A DNA stretch of 64,000 nt from assembly GCA_024666565.1 (NCBI GenBank), contig CP088295.1, positions 2,480,001 to 2,544,000 of the forward strand, read 5' to 3'. Position numbers and translations under genes: made by a program. Origin of the DNA: Svornostia abyssi (GTDB taxonomy: Bacteria; Actinomycetota; Thermoleophilia; Solirubrobacterales; Solirubrobacteraceae). Below the pieces are notes generated by a model. That model was given only the letters and a program-made list of their open reading frames with translations, ran no database searches and was not told the DNA's origin. Numbering within the stretch: position 1 is the stretch's first letter; every line of letters begins with the position of its first letter. Of this stretch, positions 28,605 through 35,949 are shown in pieces.

Positions 28605-29681
28605 GTGCTCGCCGCATATCGTCGCACGGGCGCGGACCTACCCTTCGGTGACCCGAGCGGGTACCACGGCACGGGCTTCGAGGGGTACTTCTGGCGCATC
28701 ACGCACGTCCCCTCGCGCACCGTGCTGGTCGTCCTCGCGGGCGTCAACCGTGACGCGCAGGGCCGGGCATGGGGCACGCTCGGCCTCGCCGCGCACCCCG
28801 GCGGGTTCGTTCGCGATGTCGCCGTGCCCGAAGCTCACGCGTCGCGTCGTGGGCTGCACCTCGCTGCGCGTGACGACGCCAGCGCGGACCTCCGCGCCAC
28901 CCGGGAGCGGCTCACCCTGCGCCTCGGGCCGAGCACCGGTCTGGACATCACCCTGGACGATCACGCGGCGTGGCCGCGGCGCGGCTTCGGCGGGATCGGC
29001 CCCGCGCATGTGCTGCCCGGCCTGAGCCAGTACTGGCATCCCCACCTGCTTGCCGCGCGCGTGACGGGCAGCGCCCGCATCGACGGGCGCGAGATCGATC
29101 TCGACGGCGCGGTGGCCTACGGGGAGAAGAACTGGGGCGGCGGCGGGTTCCCGGACGCGTGGTGGTGGGGGCAGGCCCACGGGTTCGACCATCCGGGTGC
29201 GTGTGTCGCGTTCGCGGGCGGCCACGCGCGGCTCGGGCCCGTCGGGACGATCGCGACCGCGCTCGTGGTCCGGCTCGGCGACGAGCTGCTGCACTTCGTC
29301 CGCCCGCTCGTCCCGATCGGCGTGCAGGTCGGGCGCGACGGCTGGCGGCTGCGGGCGCGCGGGCCGCGTCACCGCGTGGAGGTCGAGGGCCATCCCAACG
29401 GCACGGCCCCGCATCTGCTGCCCGTCCCGCTGCCGGCCGAACGGCGGCACCTCGAACGGGCCGCCGCCCAGCACCTCGCCGGGGAGCTCCAGCTCACCGT
29501 CTCGCGCGGTCGCCGCACCGCCTACCGGGGGACGACGACGCTGGCCGGGCTCGAGCGCGGCTCGACGTACGGCGAGGCGTCACGCCTGCCGGTCCGCGCG
29601 GGCCGCCGCGAGCGCCAGCGGTTCCGCGCCGATGAGCCGCTCGAAGGGCCCGACCGCGAGCCACAGCGAGCGCAGGCGTAG
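28605..29681 (+). CDS. Tocopherol-cyclase-like protein
   Basis: 358 residues. The N-terminal half opens PSGYHGTGFEGYFWRI, like the family's EGWYFK region, and the C-terminal half has the hallmark AYGEKNWGGGGFPDAWWWGQAH, cited as the core YGEKNWGGGGFPDAWWW; both are found in plant and cyanobacterial tocopherol cyclase (lipocalin-like double barrel) and in uncharacterised bacterial homologues. In plants the enzyme closes the chromanol ring. Here no homogentisate pathway gene is visible; two methyltransferases are divergent, 21 bp away. GTG start at 28605 is the only in-frame start that fits the gap. The last 102 bp overlap the convergent gene at 29580, so the true C-terminus may be shorter. Confidence 0.75.
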   Translation: MLAAYRRTGADLPFGDPSGYHGTGFEGYFWRITHVPSRTVLVVLAGVNRDAQGRAWGTLGLAAHPGGFVRDVAVPEAHASRRGLHLAARDDASADLRATRERLTLRLGPSTGLDITLDDHAAWPRRGFGGIGPAHVLPGLSQYWHPHLLAARVTGSARIDGREIDLDGAVAYGEKNWGGGGFPDAWWWGQAHGFDHPGACVAFAGGHARLGPVGTIATALVVRLGDELLHFVRPLVPIGVQVGRDGWRLRARGPRHRVEVEGHPNGTAPHLLPVPLPAERRHLERAAAQHLAGELQLTVSRGRRTAYRGTTTLAGLERGSTYGEASRLPVRAGRRERQRFRADEPLEGPDREPQRAQA

Positions 29682-30149
29682 CGCGGCGCGCCGGTCGACG
29701 GCCTGCACGCGCGCCTCGCTGCGCAGCACGCTGCCGTCCCCGTCGGGTTCGACCCAGTGGGCGAAGGCGACCCGCACCGTGCCGGGAGTCGCCCACGCCG
29801 TGAAGGCATCCGGGCCGTCGAGGGGCGGGTAGTCGCGGGCCAGCGTCCAGATCCGACCCACGAGCCCGGAGATCGACCAGTCTGGACCCTCGTCGAGCAC
29901 GGTGAACGGCGGGCGGGCGAACAGCTCGGCGTACGGCAGGTCGCCCGGTGTCTCGGGGATCCGCCAGCGCACAAGCCGGCCGAGCGCCCGGGTGTCGTCC
30001 AACCGGATGGCCCGCGCGGCCTGCCACAGTGCGGCGCCGTCGGCCGCCGCGCGCCGGCGGTGGCGGGTCACCACCTCCGCGTCGGGCAGCCACGACTGCA
30101 GCAGCTGCGGTGCGGTGGGGGTGACGGCCGGGTTCACGATGCGGGCCAT
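29580..30149 (-). CDS. Uncharacterised SRPBCC/DUF2867-like protein
   Basis: 189 residues, cytosolic. The pattern ALWQAARAIRLDD, LPYAELFARPPFTVLDEGPDW, DAFTAWATPGTVRVAFAHWVEP, GSVLRSEARVQAVDRRA and LWLAVGPFERLIGAEPL resembles small actinobacterial proteins with a helix-grip fold, which often bind hydrophobic ligands. I cannot name a substrate. ATG at 30149 is preceded by GAGGA (minus strand). It is divergent from nadC and convergent, with a 102-bp overlap, to the tocopherol-cyclase-like gene. Confidence 0.62.
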   Translation of the reverse strand: MARIVNPAVTPTAPQLLQSWLPDAEVVTRHRRRAAADGAALWQAARAIRLDDTRALGRLVRWRIPETPGDLPYAELFARPPFTVLDEGPDWSISGLVGRIWTLARDYPPLDGPDAFTAWATPGTVRVAFAHWVEPDGDGSVLRSEARVQAVDRRAALRLRSLWLAVGPFERLIGAEPLALAAARADRQA

Positions 30150-30165
30150 ATCCTCGCGTACGGTG

Positions 30166-31006
30166 ATGCCCCTCAGCCACGACTACCTCTCGGAGCTCGT
30201 CGACCGCGCCCTCGCCGAGGACGTCGGCGCCCGGCGACGTGACGAGCCTCGCGACCGTCCCTGACGGCACACGGGCGCGCGCGCAGATCACGCAGAAGGC
30301 GCCAGGTGTCGTCTTCGGGCTCGATGTCGCCGAGCTCGTCTTCCGCCGCTGCGATCCCGATGTCCGCCTGGCGCGCACCGGTCCCGAGGCCCAGTGGCGC
30401 GAGCGCGGGCCCGTGCTCGAGATCGAGGGCGACGCGCGCGCGTTGCTCACCGCCGAGCGCACCGCGCTGAACTTCCTCGGCCACCTCTCGGGGGTCGCGA
30501 CGCTCACCGCCGCCTGCGTCCGCGAGGTCGACGGCACGGGGGCGAAGATCCTCGACACCCGCAAGACGACGCCCGGGCTGCGGCTGCTGGAGAAGGCCGC
30601 GGTGGTGGCCGGCGGTGGGCACAACCACCGCATCGGGCTGTTCGACGAGATCCTCATCAAGGAGAACCACATCGCGATGGCCGGCGGGGTCACGGCCGCG
30701 ATCGGCGCGGCGCGCGAGCGGTTCCCCGACCTTCCGCTGGAGATCGAGTGCGAGACGGCCGAGCAGGTGCGCGAGGCGCTGGCCGCCGGCGCGACCCGGC
30801 TGCTGCTCGACAACATGGATCCGCCGACCCTGCGGGCCATCGCTGAAGAGGTCGCAGGCCGGGCGCAGCTGGAGGCCAGCGGCGGCATGTCCCGCGAGAC
30901 GCTCAGGGCCTACGCGGAGACGGGGATAGACTGGATCTCCATCGGCGCGCTGACGCATTCCGCGCCCACCCTGGACCTCTCCCTCCTCCTGGAGCCGCTG
31001 CGATGA
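30166..31006 (+). CDS. nadC: Nicotinate-nucleotide pyrophosphorylase NadC (one-base frameshift)
   Basis: With one C removed from CCC at 30230-30232 the product is 279 residues, starting MPLSHDYLSELVDRALAEDVGAGDVTSLAT. Converts quinolinate plus PRPP to nicotinate mononucleotide. Visible motifs: ERTALNFLGHLSGVATLT, DTRKTTPGLRLLEKAAV (phosphate and quinolinate-binding Arg/Lys), GGGHNHRIGLFDEILIKENH and EASGGM, cited in short parts. ATG at 30166 is 11 nt after TATCCT (30149-30154). It overlaps nadA by ATGA. The intact frame downstream could start at 30239, but that would drop a conserved helix. Confidence 0.88.
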
Positions 31007-32022
31007 AGCTGCCCATGGCCCCCACCACTTCCGCCGCCGAGCCGCTCGAGCTCTACGACGTGCGGGCGCTGTCCGAGGAGGTGCGCGCTCTGGCCAAGGA
31101 GCGCGACGCCGTGATCCTCGCCCACAACTATCAGGTGCCCGAGATCCAGGACGTCGCCGACTACGTCGGCGACTCGCTGGGTCTCAGCCGCCAGGCCGCC
31201 GCGGCCGACGCGAGCGTCATCGCGTTCTGCGGTGTGCACTTCATGGCCGAGACGGCGTCCGTCCTGTCGCCCGAGAAGACGGTGCTAATCCCCGATCTCG
31301 ACGCCGGCTGCTCGCTCGCCGACTCGATCACCCCGGAGCAGCTCGCGGACTGGCAGGCCAAGCACCCCGGCGCCGTCACCGTGATGTACGTCAACACCAC
31401 GGCAGAGGTGAAGGCGATCACGGACTACTGCGTGACGTCGGCGAACGCCGTGAACGTCGTGGCGCACATCCTCGAGGAGCACGGCGCGGACACCGAGATC
31501 CTGTTCGGCCCGGACATGTTCCTCGGCGCCTACGTCGAGAAGACGCTGGGCCTGAACGAGCGCGGCGGCTTCCACATCTGGGACGGCGAATGCCACGTGC
31601 ACGCCGGCATCCGCCCGAGCGACATCACGAAGATCCGCGGCGAGCATCCGGACGCCGACTTCCTCATCCACCCCGAATGCGGGTGCGTGACGTCGGTCAT
31701 GGAGTACGTGGCGTCGGGGGACGTCGCGTCGGAGGGCGTGCACATGCTCTCGACCGGCGGGATGCTGAAGTACGCGGAGGAGCACCCGGACCGCGAGGCG
31801 ATCGTCGCGACGGAGACGGGCATGCTCTACCCGATGCAGCAGGCGGCGCCGGAGGCGCGCCTCATCCCCGCCAACCCCAGGGCCGAGTGCGTGTACATGA
31901 AGATGATCACGCTGCCGAAACTGCGCGACAGCCTGCGTGACCTGCGCTACGAGGTGAAGGTGCCGGAGGCCGTTGCCGAGCGTGCGCGTGTGCCGATCGA
32001 GCGGATGGTCGCGATTTCGTGA
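31003..32022 (+). CDS. nadA: Quinolinate synthase NadA
   Basis: 339 residues. Joins iminoaspartate and dihydroxyacetone phosphate to quinolinate using a [4Fe-4S] cluster. The three cluster cysteines are in DAGCSLAD, HPECGCVTS and RAECVYMKM. ILAHNYQVPEIQDVADYVGDSLGLS is the family N-terminal block (core AHNYQVPEIQD). It overlaps nadC by four bases. nadB (L-aspartate oxidase) is not next to it, so iminoaspartate must come from elsewhere. No clear terminator directly follows, but structured sequence does (32046-32106). Confidence 0.94.
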   Translation: MKLPMAPTTSAAEPLELYDVRALSEEVRALAKERDAVILAHNYQVPEIQDVADYVGDSLGLSRQAAAADASVIAFCGVHFMAETASVLSPEKTVLIPDLDAGCSLADSITPEQLADWQAKHPGAVTVMYVNTTAEVKAITDYCVTSANAVNVVAHILEEHGADTEILFGPDMFLGAYVEKTLGLNERGGFHIWDGECHVHAGIRPSDITKIRGEHPDADFLIHPECGCVTSVMEYVASGDVASEGVHMLSTGGMLKYAEEHPDREAIVATETGMLYPMQQAAPEARLIPANPRAECVYMKMITLPKLRDSLRDLRYEVKVPEAVAERARVPIERMVAIS

Positions 32023-32045
32023 ACGGCATTCACGGACACATTTGG

Positions 32046-32106
32046 CGCTGTTGACAGCGTGTCAGATTGTGCCCAAATGCAGGTATTTTCTGCAGAATGG
32101 GCACAA
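32046..32106. promoter_or_regulatory. Nested palindromes in the nadA-HEAT gap
   Basis: An unusually AT-rich patch. It holds CGCTGT-TG-ACAGCG (32046-32059), overlapping TGACA-GCG-TGTCA (32052-32064), followed by a larger dyad: TTGTGCCCA (32067-32075) and TGGGCACAA (32098-32106), with an inner TGCAG/CTGCA pair around GTATTTT. The last can fold as a 9+5 bp hairpin with a T-rich loop. It could terminate nadA or bind one or more regulators. Confidence 0.5.
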
Positions 32107-32138
32107 CCTGAACCTCCTTCATATCTTCACTCAGGCGC

Positions 32139-32168
32139 TTGAGCGATCGTGGGCCCGGGGCGTATGCT
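32139..32168 (+). promoter_or_regulatory. Promoter of the HEAT-repeat gene
   Basis: TTGAGC (32139-32144), an 18-bp spacer, then TATGCT (32163-32168), 9 nt before the ATG at 32178. Predicted leaderless or nearly so. Confidence 0.5.
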
Positions 32169-32177
32169 CGCTCCAGA

Positions 32178-32987
32178 ATGCGGCTTACCGTCATCCAGGG
32201 AGGCGCCGACCCGGGGATCGAACCCGCAACGCACCCGTCGCACCCCGCCACCGAGCTGTGGCTCGAGCTCGCTGACCCCGCGCTCCGCGTGCGCATCAGC
32301 GTGTGGCTGGCGGGCCTGACGACCTCGGTCCGCGAGCGGGCGCTGACGGACCTGGAGCCGCTCGTGGCCGCGGGCGTCCGCACCGAGGAGCAGTTCGTCG
32401 ACGCCATCTCCCCGGCCACCCCGGCGGCCCTCGCGATCGCGGTCTGCCGCCTGGCCGGGACGGCGGGGGACGCCGACGTCGCCGGCCCGCGCCTGCGACG
32501 CGTGCTGGCGGACGCGTCCTGCGCGCGCGTGCGGGTCACCGCCGCCCAGGCGATCGCCAGGCTCGGAGGCGTCGAGGCGCGTGGCGCGCTCGCCGAGGCG
32601 CTCATCCGCGACGACGACGAGGAGGTCCGGGCGCGGGCCGCGCGTGGGCTGGGCCAGCTGCGCGACCATCGTGCCGTGCCGGTGCTCGGCGCGACGCTCG
32701 CCAACCCCGGCGAGCTTCCCGCGGTCCGCGGCGAGGCCGCCGAAGCCCTCGGCGTGATCGGGCGGAGGTCTGCGGTGGCGGTTCTGTTGCGGGCACTGCG
32801 CGACACGGAGCCAGACGTGCGTGCGGGCGCGGCGATGGCACTCGGCATGCTGGGCGGCCTCGAGGTGCTCCCGGCGCTGCGCGGGCTCACGGGCGACCAC
32901 GCGATGACGTCGGAGCTCGGCCCGGTCTCCGAGTGTGCGGCGGCCGCGATCGCGGACGTCCAGCGCCGCGGCATGCGCACCGGCTGA
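32178..32987 (+). CDS. HEAT-repeat (PBS lyase-like) protein
   Basis: 269 residues from ATG 32178. After an N-terminal region, residues about 115-265 show 4-5 tandem helical repeats of about 30 residues with the signature V-R-A-x-A-A-x-[58 protein letters not shown]. Such repeats form protein-binding solenoids. Cytosolic, no catalytic motif. Its partner is unknown; it stands alone between nadA and a convergent gene. A longer start (TTG 32139) is possible but would overlap the promoter. Confidence 0.8.
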   Translation: MRLTVIQGGADPGIEPATHPSHPATELWLELADPALRVRISVWLAGLTTSVRERALTDLEPLVAAGVRTEEQFVDAISPATPAALAIAVCRLAGTAGDADVAGPRLRRVLADASCARVRVTAAQAIARLGGVEARGALAEALIRDDDEEVRARAARGLGQLRDHRAVPVLGATLANPGELPAVRGEAAEALGVIGRRSAVAVLLRALRDTEPDVRAGAAMALGMLGGLEVLPALRGLTGDHAMTSELGPVSECAAAAIADVQRRGMRTG

Positions 32988-32993
32988 GGCGAC

Positions 32994-33359
32994 CTACGCG
33001 AGCAGGTCCATGCCGTCGCGGACGGCGTCCCGGACGCGCTGCAACTGGTCGATCTTGCGTGCGAGCTCCGGCGGCGTGTAGCAGTGCACCTCCGCGGGGC
33101 CGCGCATCTCGCGCGTGTCCCACAGCGATCCGCACTGATGGACGCGCTCGAGCCACGGGACGCCGTCGAAGTGCTCGCTGACGAGGACGACGACGTACTC
33201 GGGGCCGCGCTCGCGCTGGGGGCCGGCGCCGCGCGCGTCGGCGAGGCGGGCGCCCCCGAGGTGGGCCGAGTCCAGCTGCCAGCGGTCCCCGACGCGGCGC
33301 AGGTAGCGCCGCAACTCGGGAACGTTCAGCTCATCGGGGGATCCGGGCTCAGAACTCAT
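32994..33359 (-). CDS. Small protein resembling a degenerate nucleotidyltransferase domain
   Basis: 121 residues. The pattern PEYVVVLVSEHFDGVPWLERVHQCGSLWD ... VHCYTPPELARK (cited in parts) resembles the latter half of minimal nucleotidyltransferase domains, in which a hydrophobic strand ending VVSxxFxGVPFLER is followed by a Y-T-P-E-E-F strand. The GS...DxD metal motif is not visible (GGARLADARGAG stands in its place), so if the resemblance is right it is catalytically dead. ATG at 33359 lies inside the end of the M16 protease gene, an 11-bp overlap, so the two are co-translated. Confidence 0.6.
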   Translation of the reverse strand: MSSEPGSPDELNVPELRRYLRRVGDRWQLDSAHLGGARLADARGAGPQRERGPEYVVVLVSEHFDGVPWLERVHQCGSLWDTREMRGPAEVHCYTPPELARKIDQLQRVRDAVRDGMDLLA

Positions 33360-34593
33360 CAGCGCTGTGCGGGCCGACGCACGCCACCGCGAGCGTATCG
33401 GCCACGTCACGCGCCACGGTGACGACATCGTCGAAGGTGACGTCGTCGATCGCGCGGATCACGGCGTCAGGGTCGATCGGCTCGCCGAACACGATCGACT
33501 GGTACGCGGCCGTGCGCGCCACGGCGCCCGAGTTCTCGAAGCTCAGGACGAGCCGCCCGCTTGCGTACGCCCGCGCGCGCTCGACCTCCTCCTCCGTGGG
33601 GCCGTCGGTCCGCAGCTCGTCGACGATCTCGCGCATCCGCGTATAGGCCTCGACGCACTTGCCCGACTCCAGGCCGCTGCCGAGCTGCAGGATGGGCGTG
33701 TCGGCGTACGCGTGGTCGACCGCCCACACCGAGTAGCAGAGACCGCGCTGCTCGCGGATCTCGTCGAACAGGCGCGAGCCCATCGAGCCGCCCAGCAGCG
33801 TGCTGTAGATCTTCAGCGCGGCGCGCTCGGCCGGGTTCTTGACGTCGATCTTCGGCTGGTACTGCATGCGCAGGTGCGACTGGTTGCTGTCGCGCTCCTC
33901 GACGAGGATCTCCGGGCGCAGCGCAGGGGCCGGGTCGTACGAGGGCGGGGCGGGCAGCGTCGGGAACCGCTCGAGCAGTTCGGCCACGGCGCCGTCGTCG
34001 AGGTGATCGACGTTCCCGACGAGGTAGGCCCCGCCACGGCTGCCGGACCACTGGCGCTCGCGGAACGCGACGATGCCGTCACGGGTGAACGTGCGCAGGT
34101 GCTCCTCGGGGCCGAGGACGGTCCGGCCGAGCGGATGCTCGCCGAACGCCGCGGTGTCGATGAGGTCGGCGGCCACGGACGCGGGCTGGTCCTTGTAACG
34201 CTGGATCTCCTGGATGACGACGCCGCGCTCGCGGTCGAGCTCCTCGGCGTCGAGGATCGGGCGCCCCGCGAAATCGCTGAGGAGGTCGAGCGCCTCCATG
34301 GCCTTCTCCGCCCGCGCGGTGACGTGGAATGCGACGAGGTCGTGGCTCGTGAACGCGTTCAGCACCGCGCCGAGCCGCTCGGCCGTCTCGTTGACGTCGC
34401 GGTAGTGCGGGTACTTCTCACCGCCCTTGAACACCAGGTGCTCGAGGAAGTGGGCCATGCCGTTCTCCTCCGGGCGCTCGGTCCGCGCGCCGGCGTCGAA
34501 CGCGACGAGGATGGTGATCGCGCGGGTGCCCTCGAGGCCGATGCGGTGGACGGGCAGGCCGTTGCGCAGCGTGGAGGAGATGGTCTGCGGCAT
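33349..34593 (-). CDS. M16-family zinc metalloprotease (pitrilysin/PqqF-like)
   Basis: 414 residues. Inverted zinc motif HFLEH at residues 48-52 with the third ligand Glu in ERGVVIQEIQRY; a second, inactive M16 lobe follows (about 220-414) with LLGGSMGSRLFDEIREQRGLCYSV, cited as its core GSRLFDEIREQRGLCYSV. One-polypeptide form like Bacillus MlpA/YmxG. No signal peptide. Degrades or processes short peptides; target unknown. ATG at 34593 is 7 nt after TACCCT (minus strand, 34606-34601). First gene of a two-gene unit with the small protein at 32994. Confidence 0.9.
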   Translation of the reverse strand: MPQTISSTLRNGLPVHRIGLEGTRAITILVAFDAGARTERPEENGMAHFLEHLVFKGGEKYPHYRDVNETAERLGAVLNAFTSHDLVAFHVTARAEKAMEALDLLSDFAGRPILDAEELDRERGVVIQEIQRYKDQPASVAADLIDTAAFGEHPLGRTVLGPEEHLRTFTRDGIVAFRERQWSGSRGGAYLVGNVDHLDDGAVAELLERFPTLPAPPSYDPAPALRPEILVEERDSNQSHLRMQYQPKIDVKNPAERAALKIYSTLLGGSMGSRLFDEIREQRGLCYSVWAVDHAYADTPILQLGSGLESGKCVEAYTRMREIVDELRTDGPTEEEVERARAYASGRLVLSFENSGAVARTAAYQSIVFGEPIDPDAVIRAIDDVTFDDVVTVARDVADTLAVACVGPHSADEF

Positions 34594-34642
34594 GCGGTTG
34601 AGGGTAGTCGACCGGCCTCGCCGGCTCCGCGGCCGGGCCCCT

Positions 34643-35209
34643 TCAGCTACGCACCCAGTCGTCGTCGGCCCGCAGCTCGCGGATCGGACGGGCCGGGACG
34701 CCCGCGACGAGGGTGCGCGGCGGCACGGACCGCGTCACGACGGACCCCGCGGCCACGACGCTGTGGTCTCCGATCTCCACGCCCGGAAGGATCGTGCAGT
34801 TGCGCGCGATCCACACGTTGCGGCCGATGCGGACCGGCGCGCGTCTGACGCCGGCGCCCTGCTCGACCTCGTGGACGTCGGAGTCGAGGAGCATCGTGTG
34901 GTCGCCGATCCTGGTGTGGTCGCCGATCTCGATGCGCATGCTCGCGACCGCGCTGACGCCGCCGTTGAGGTAGACGTCGTCACCGACGATCAGCTCGCCG
35001 CCGGGCAGCGCCCCGAGCTCGATGCGTGCGCGCAGCCCGTCGGCCTTGAACCGGCGCCCGATCCTCACGGTGCCCTGGTTGAGGATGCGCGGCCGCGCCC
35101 CGCGGACCCACGTCAGGAGGCCGGGGCGAACGCCACGCAGCCACATGAGCAGCGTGCCGCGCAGGACCAGAGGTCCTCGATGCGCCACACGGACGACGAC
35201 GCCGCTCAT
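34643..35209 (-). CDS. Left-handed beta-helix acyltransferase
   Basis: 188 residues. Hexapeptide-repeat acetyltransferase of the maltose/galactoside O-acetyltransferase (LacA/CysE) superfamily: LIVGDDVYLNGGVSAVAS, IEIGDHTRIGDHTMLLDSDVHEV, then VRIGRNVWIARNCTILPGVEIGDHSVVAAGSVVT (short cores cited) and the closing VAGVPARPIREL. The His in DSDVHEV is the likely general base. Probably O-acetylates a sugar of a surface glycan. ATG at 35209 is 8 nt after TAGGCT (minus strand, 35223-35218), favouring this start. Confidence 0.84.
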   Translation of the reverse strand: MSGVVVRVAHRGPLVLRGTLLMWLRGVRPGLLTWVRGARPRILNQGTVRIGRRFKADGLRARIELGALPGGELIVGDDVYLNGGVSAVASMRIEIGDHTRIGDHTMLLDSDVHEVEQGAGVRRAPVRIGRNVWIARNCTILPGVEIGDHSVVAAGSVVTRSVPPRTLVAGVPARPIRELRADDDWVRS

Positions 35210-35289
35210 CGGCGGCGAGCCTACCCACGCGGGGTGGTTCCGAATCCGATTCTGGAGAGCCCGACAACGTGGATTGGCATCCCCAGCGT

Positions 35290-35949
35290 TCAGGGATCGA
35301 TGACGCGGTGCTGGGCGGCCCAGCGTGAGAGCTCGTGGCGGTTGGACAGCTGCAGCTTGCGCAGCACCGCGGAGACGTGGGCCTCGACGGTCTTCGGGGA
35401 GATCTTCAGGCGGTGCGCGATCTCCTTGTAGAGGTACCCGCGGGCCAGGAGTCGCAGGACCTCGCGCTCTCGCGGCGTGAGCTGGTCGAGCTCCGGGTCG
35501 CCCGTCCCCCCGGAGGCTCCCGGCCGGGGCGCGCCCGCGAAGGCGTCGAGCACGAAGCCGGCGAGCCGCGGGGAGAAGACGGCGTCGCCCTCGTGCACGC
35601 GGCGGACGGCGTCGCCGAGTTCCCCGGGCGCGATGGCCTTGGTGACGTAGCCCCGGGCGCCGGCCCGGATGACGGCGATCACGTCCTCGGCGGCGTCGGA
35701 GACCGAGAGGGCCAGGAACGTGGCCGGGCTGCCCGCCGCGCGGGCCCGGCGCAGGACCTCGACGCCACCGCCGCCGGGCATGTGCACGTCGAGCAGCACG
35801 ACGTCGGGGTGCGCCTGCACGATGAGCTCGACGGCGTCGTCCACGGTCCCCGCGTCGCCGACCACCGCAAACGCTCCCTCCAGCTCGGCCCGCACACCCG
35901 TGCGCCACAGCGCGTGGTCATCGACGATGGCGACGGTCGGCTCGTTCAT
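35290..35949 (-). CDS. LuxR/NarL-type response regulator
   Basis: 219 residues. Receiver domain (1-120) with acidic pocket Asp10/Asp11, phosphorylation site Asp54 (VVLLDVHMPG) and Lys104 (GYVTKAIAPG); C-terminal helix-turn-helix (about 152-210: LTPREREVLRLLARGYLYKEIA, SPKTVEAHVSAVLRKL). Start ATG overlaps the kinase stop by four bases. Output regulator of the PspC/LiaF-like module upstream; its likely target is the repeated GGGGA-N3-TCCC element at 38538. Confidence 0.93.
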   Translation of the reverse strand: MNEPTVAIVDDHALWRTGVRAELEGAFAVVGDAGTVDDAVELIVQAHPDVVLLDVHMPGGGGVEVLRRARAAGSPATFLALSVSDAAEDVIAVIRAGARGYVTKAIAPGELGDAVRRVHEGDAVFSPRLAGFVLDAFAGAPRPGASGGTGDPELDQLTPREREVLRLLARGYLYKEIAHRLKISPKTVEAHVSAVLRKLQLSNRHELSRWAAQHRVIDP

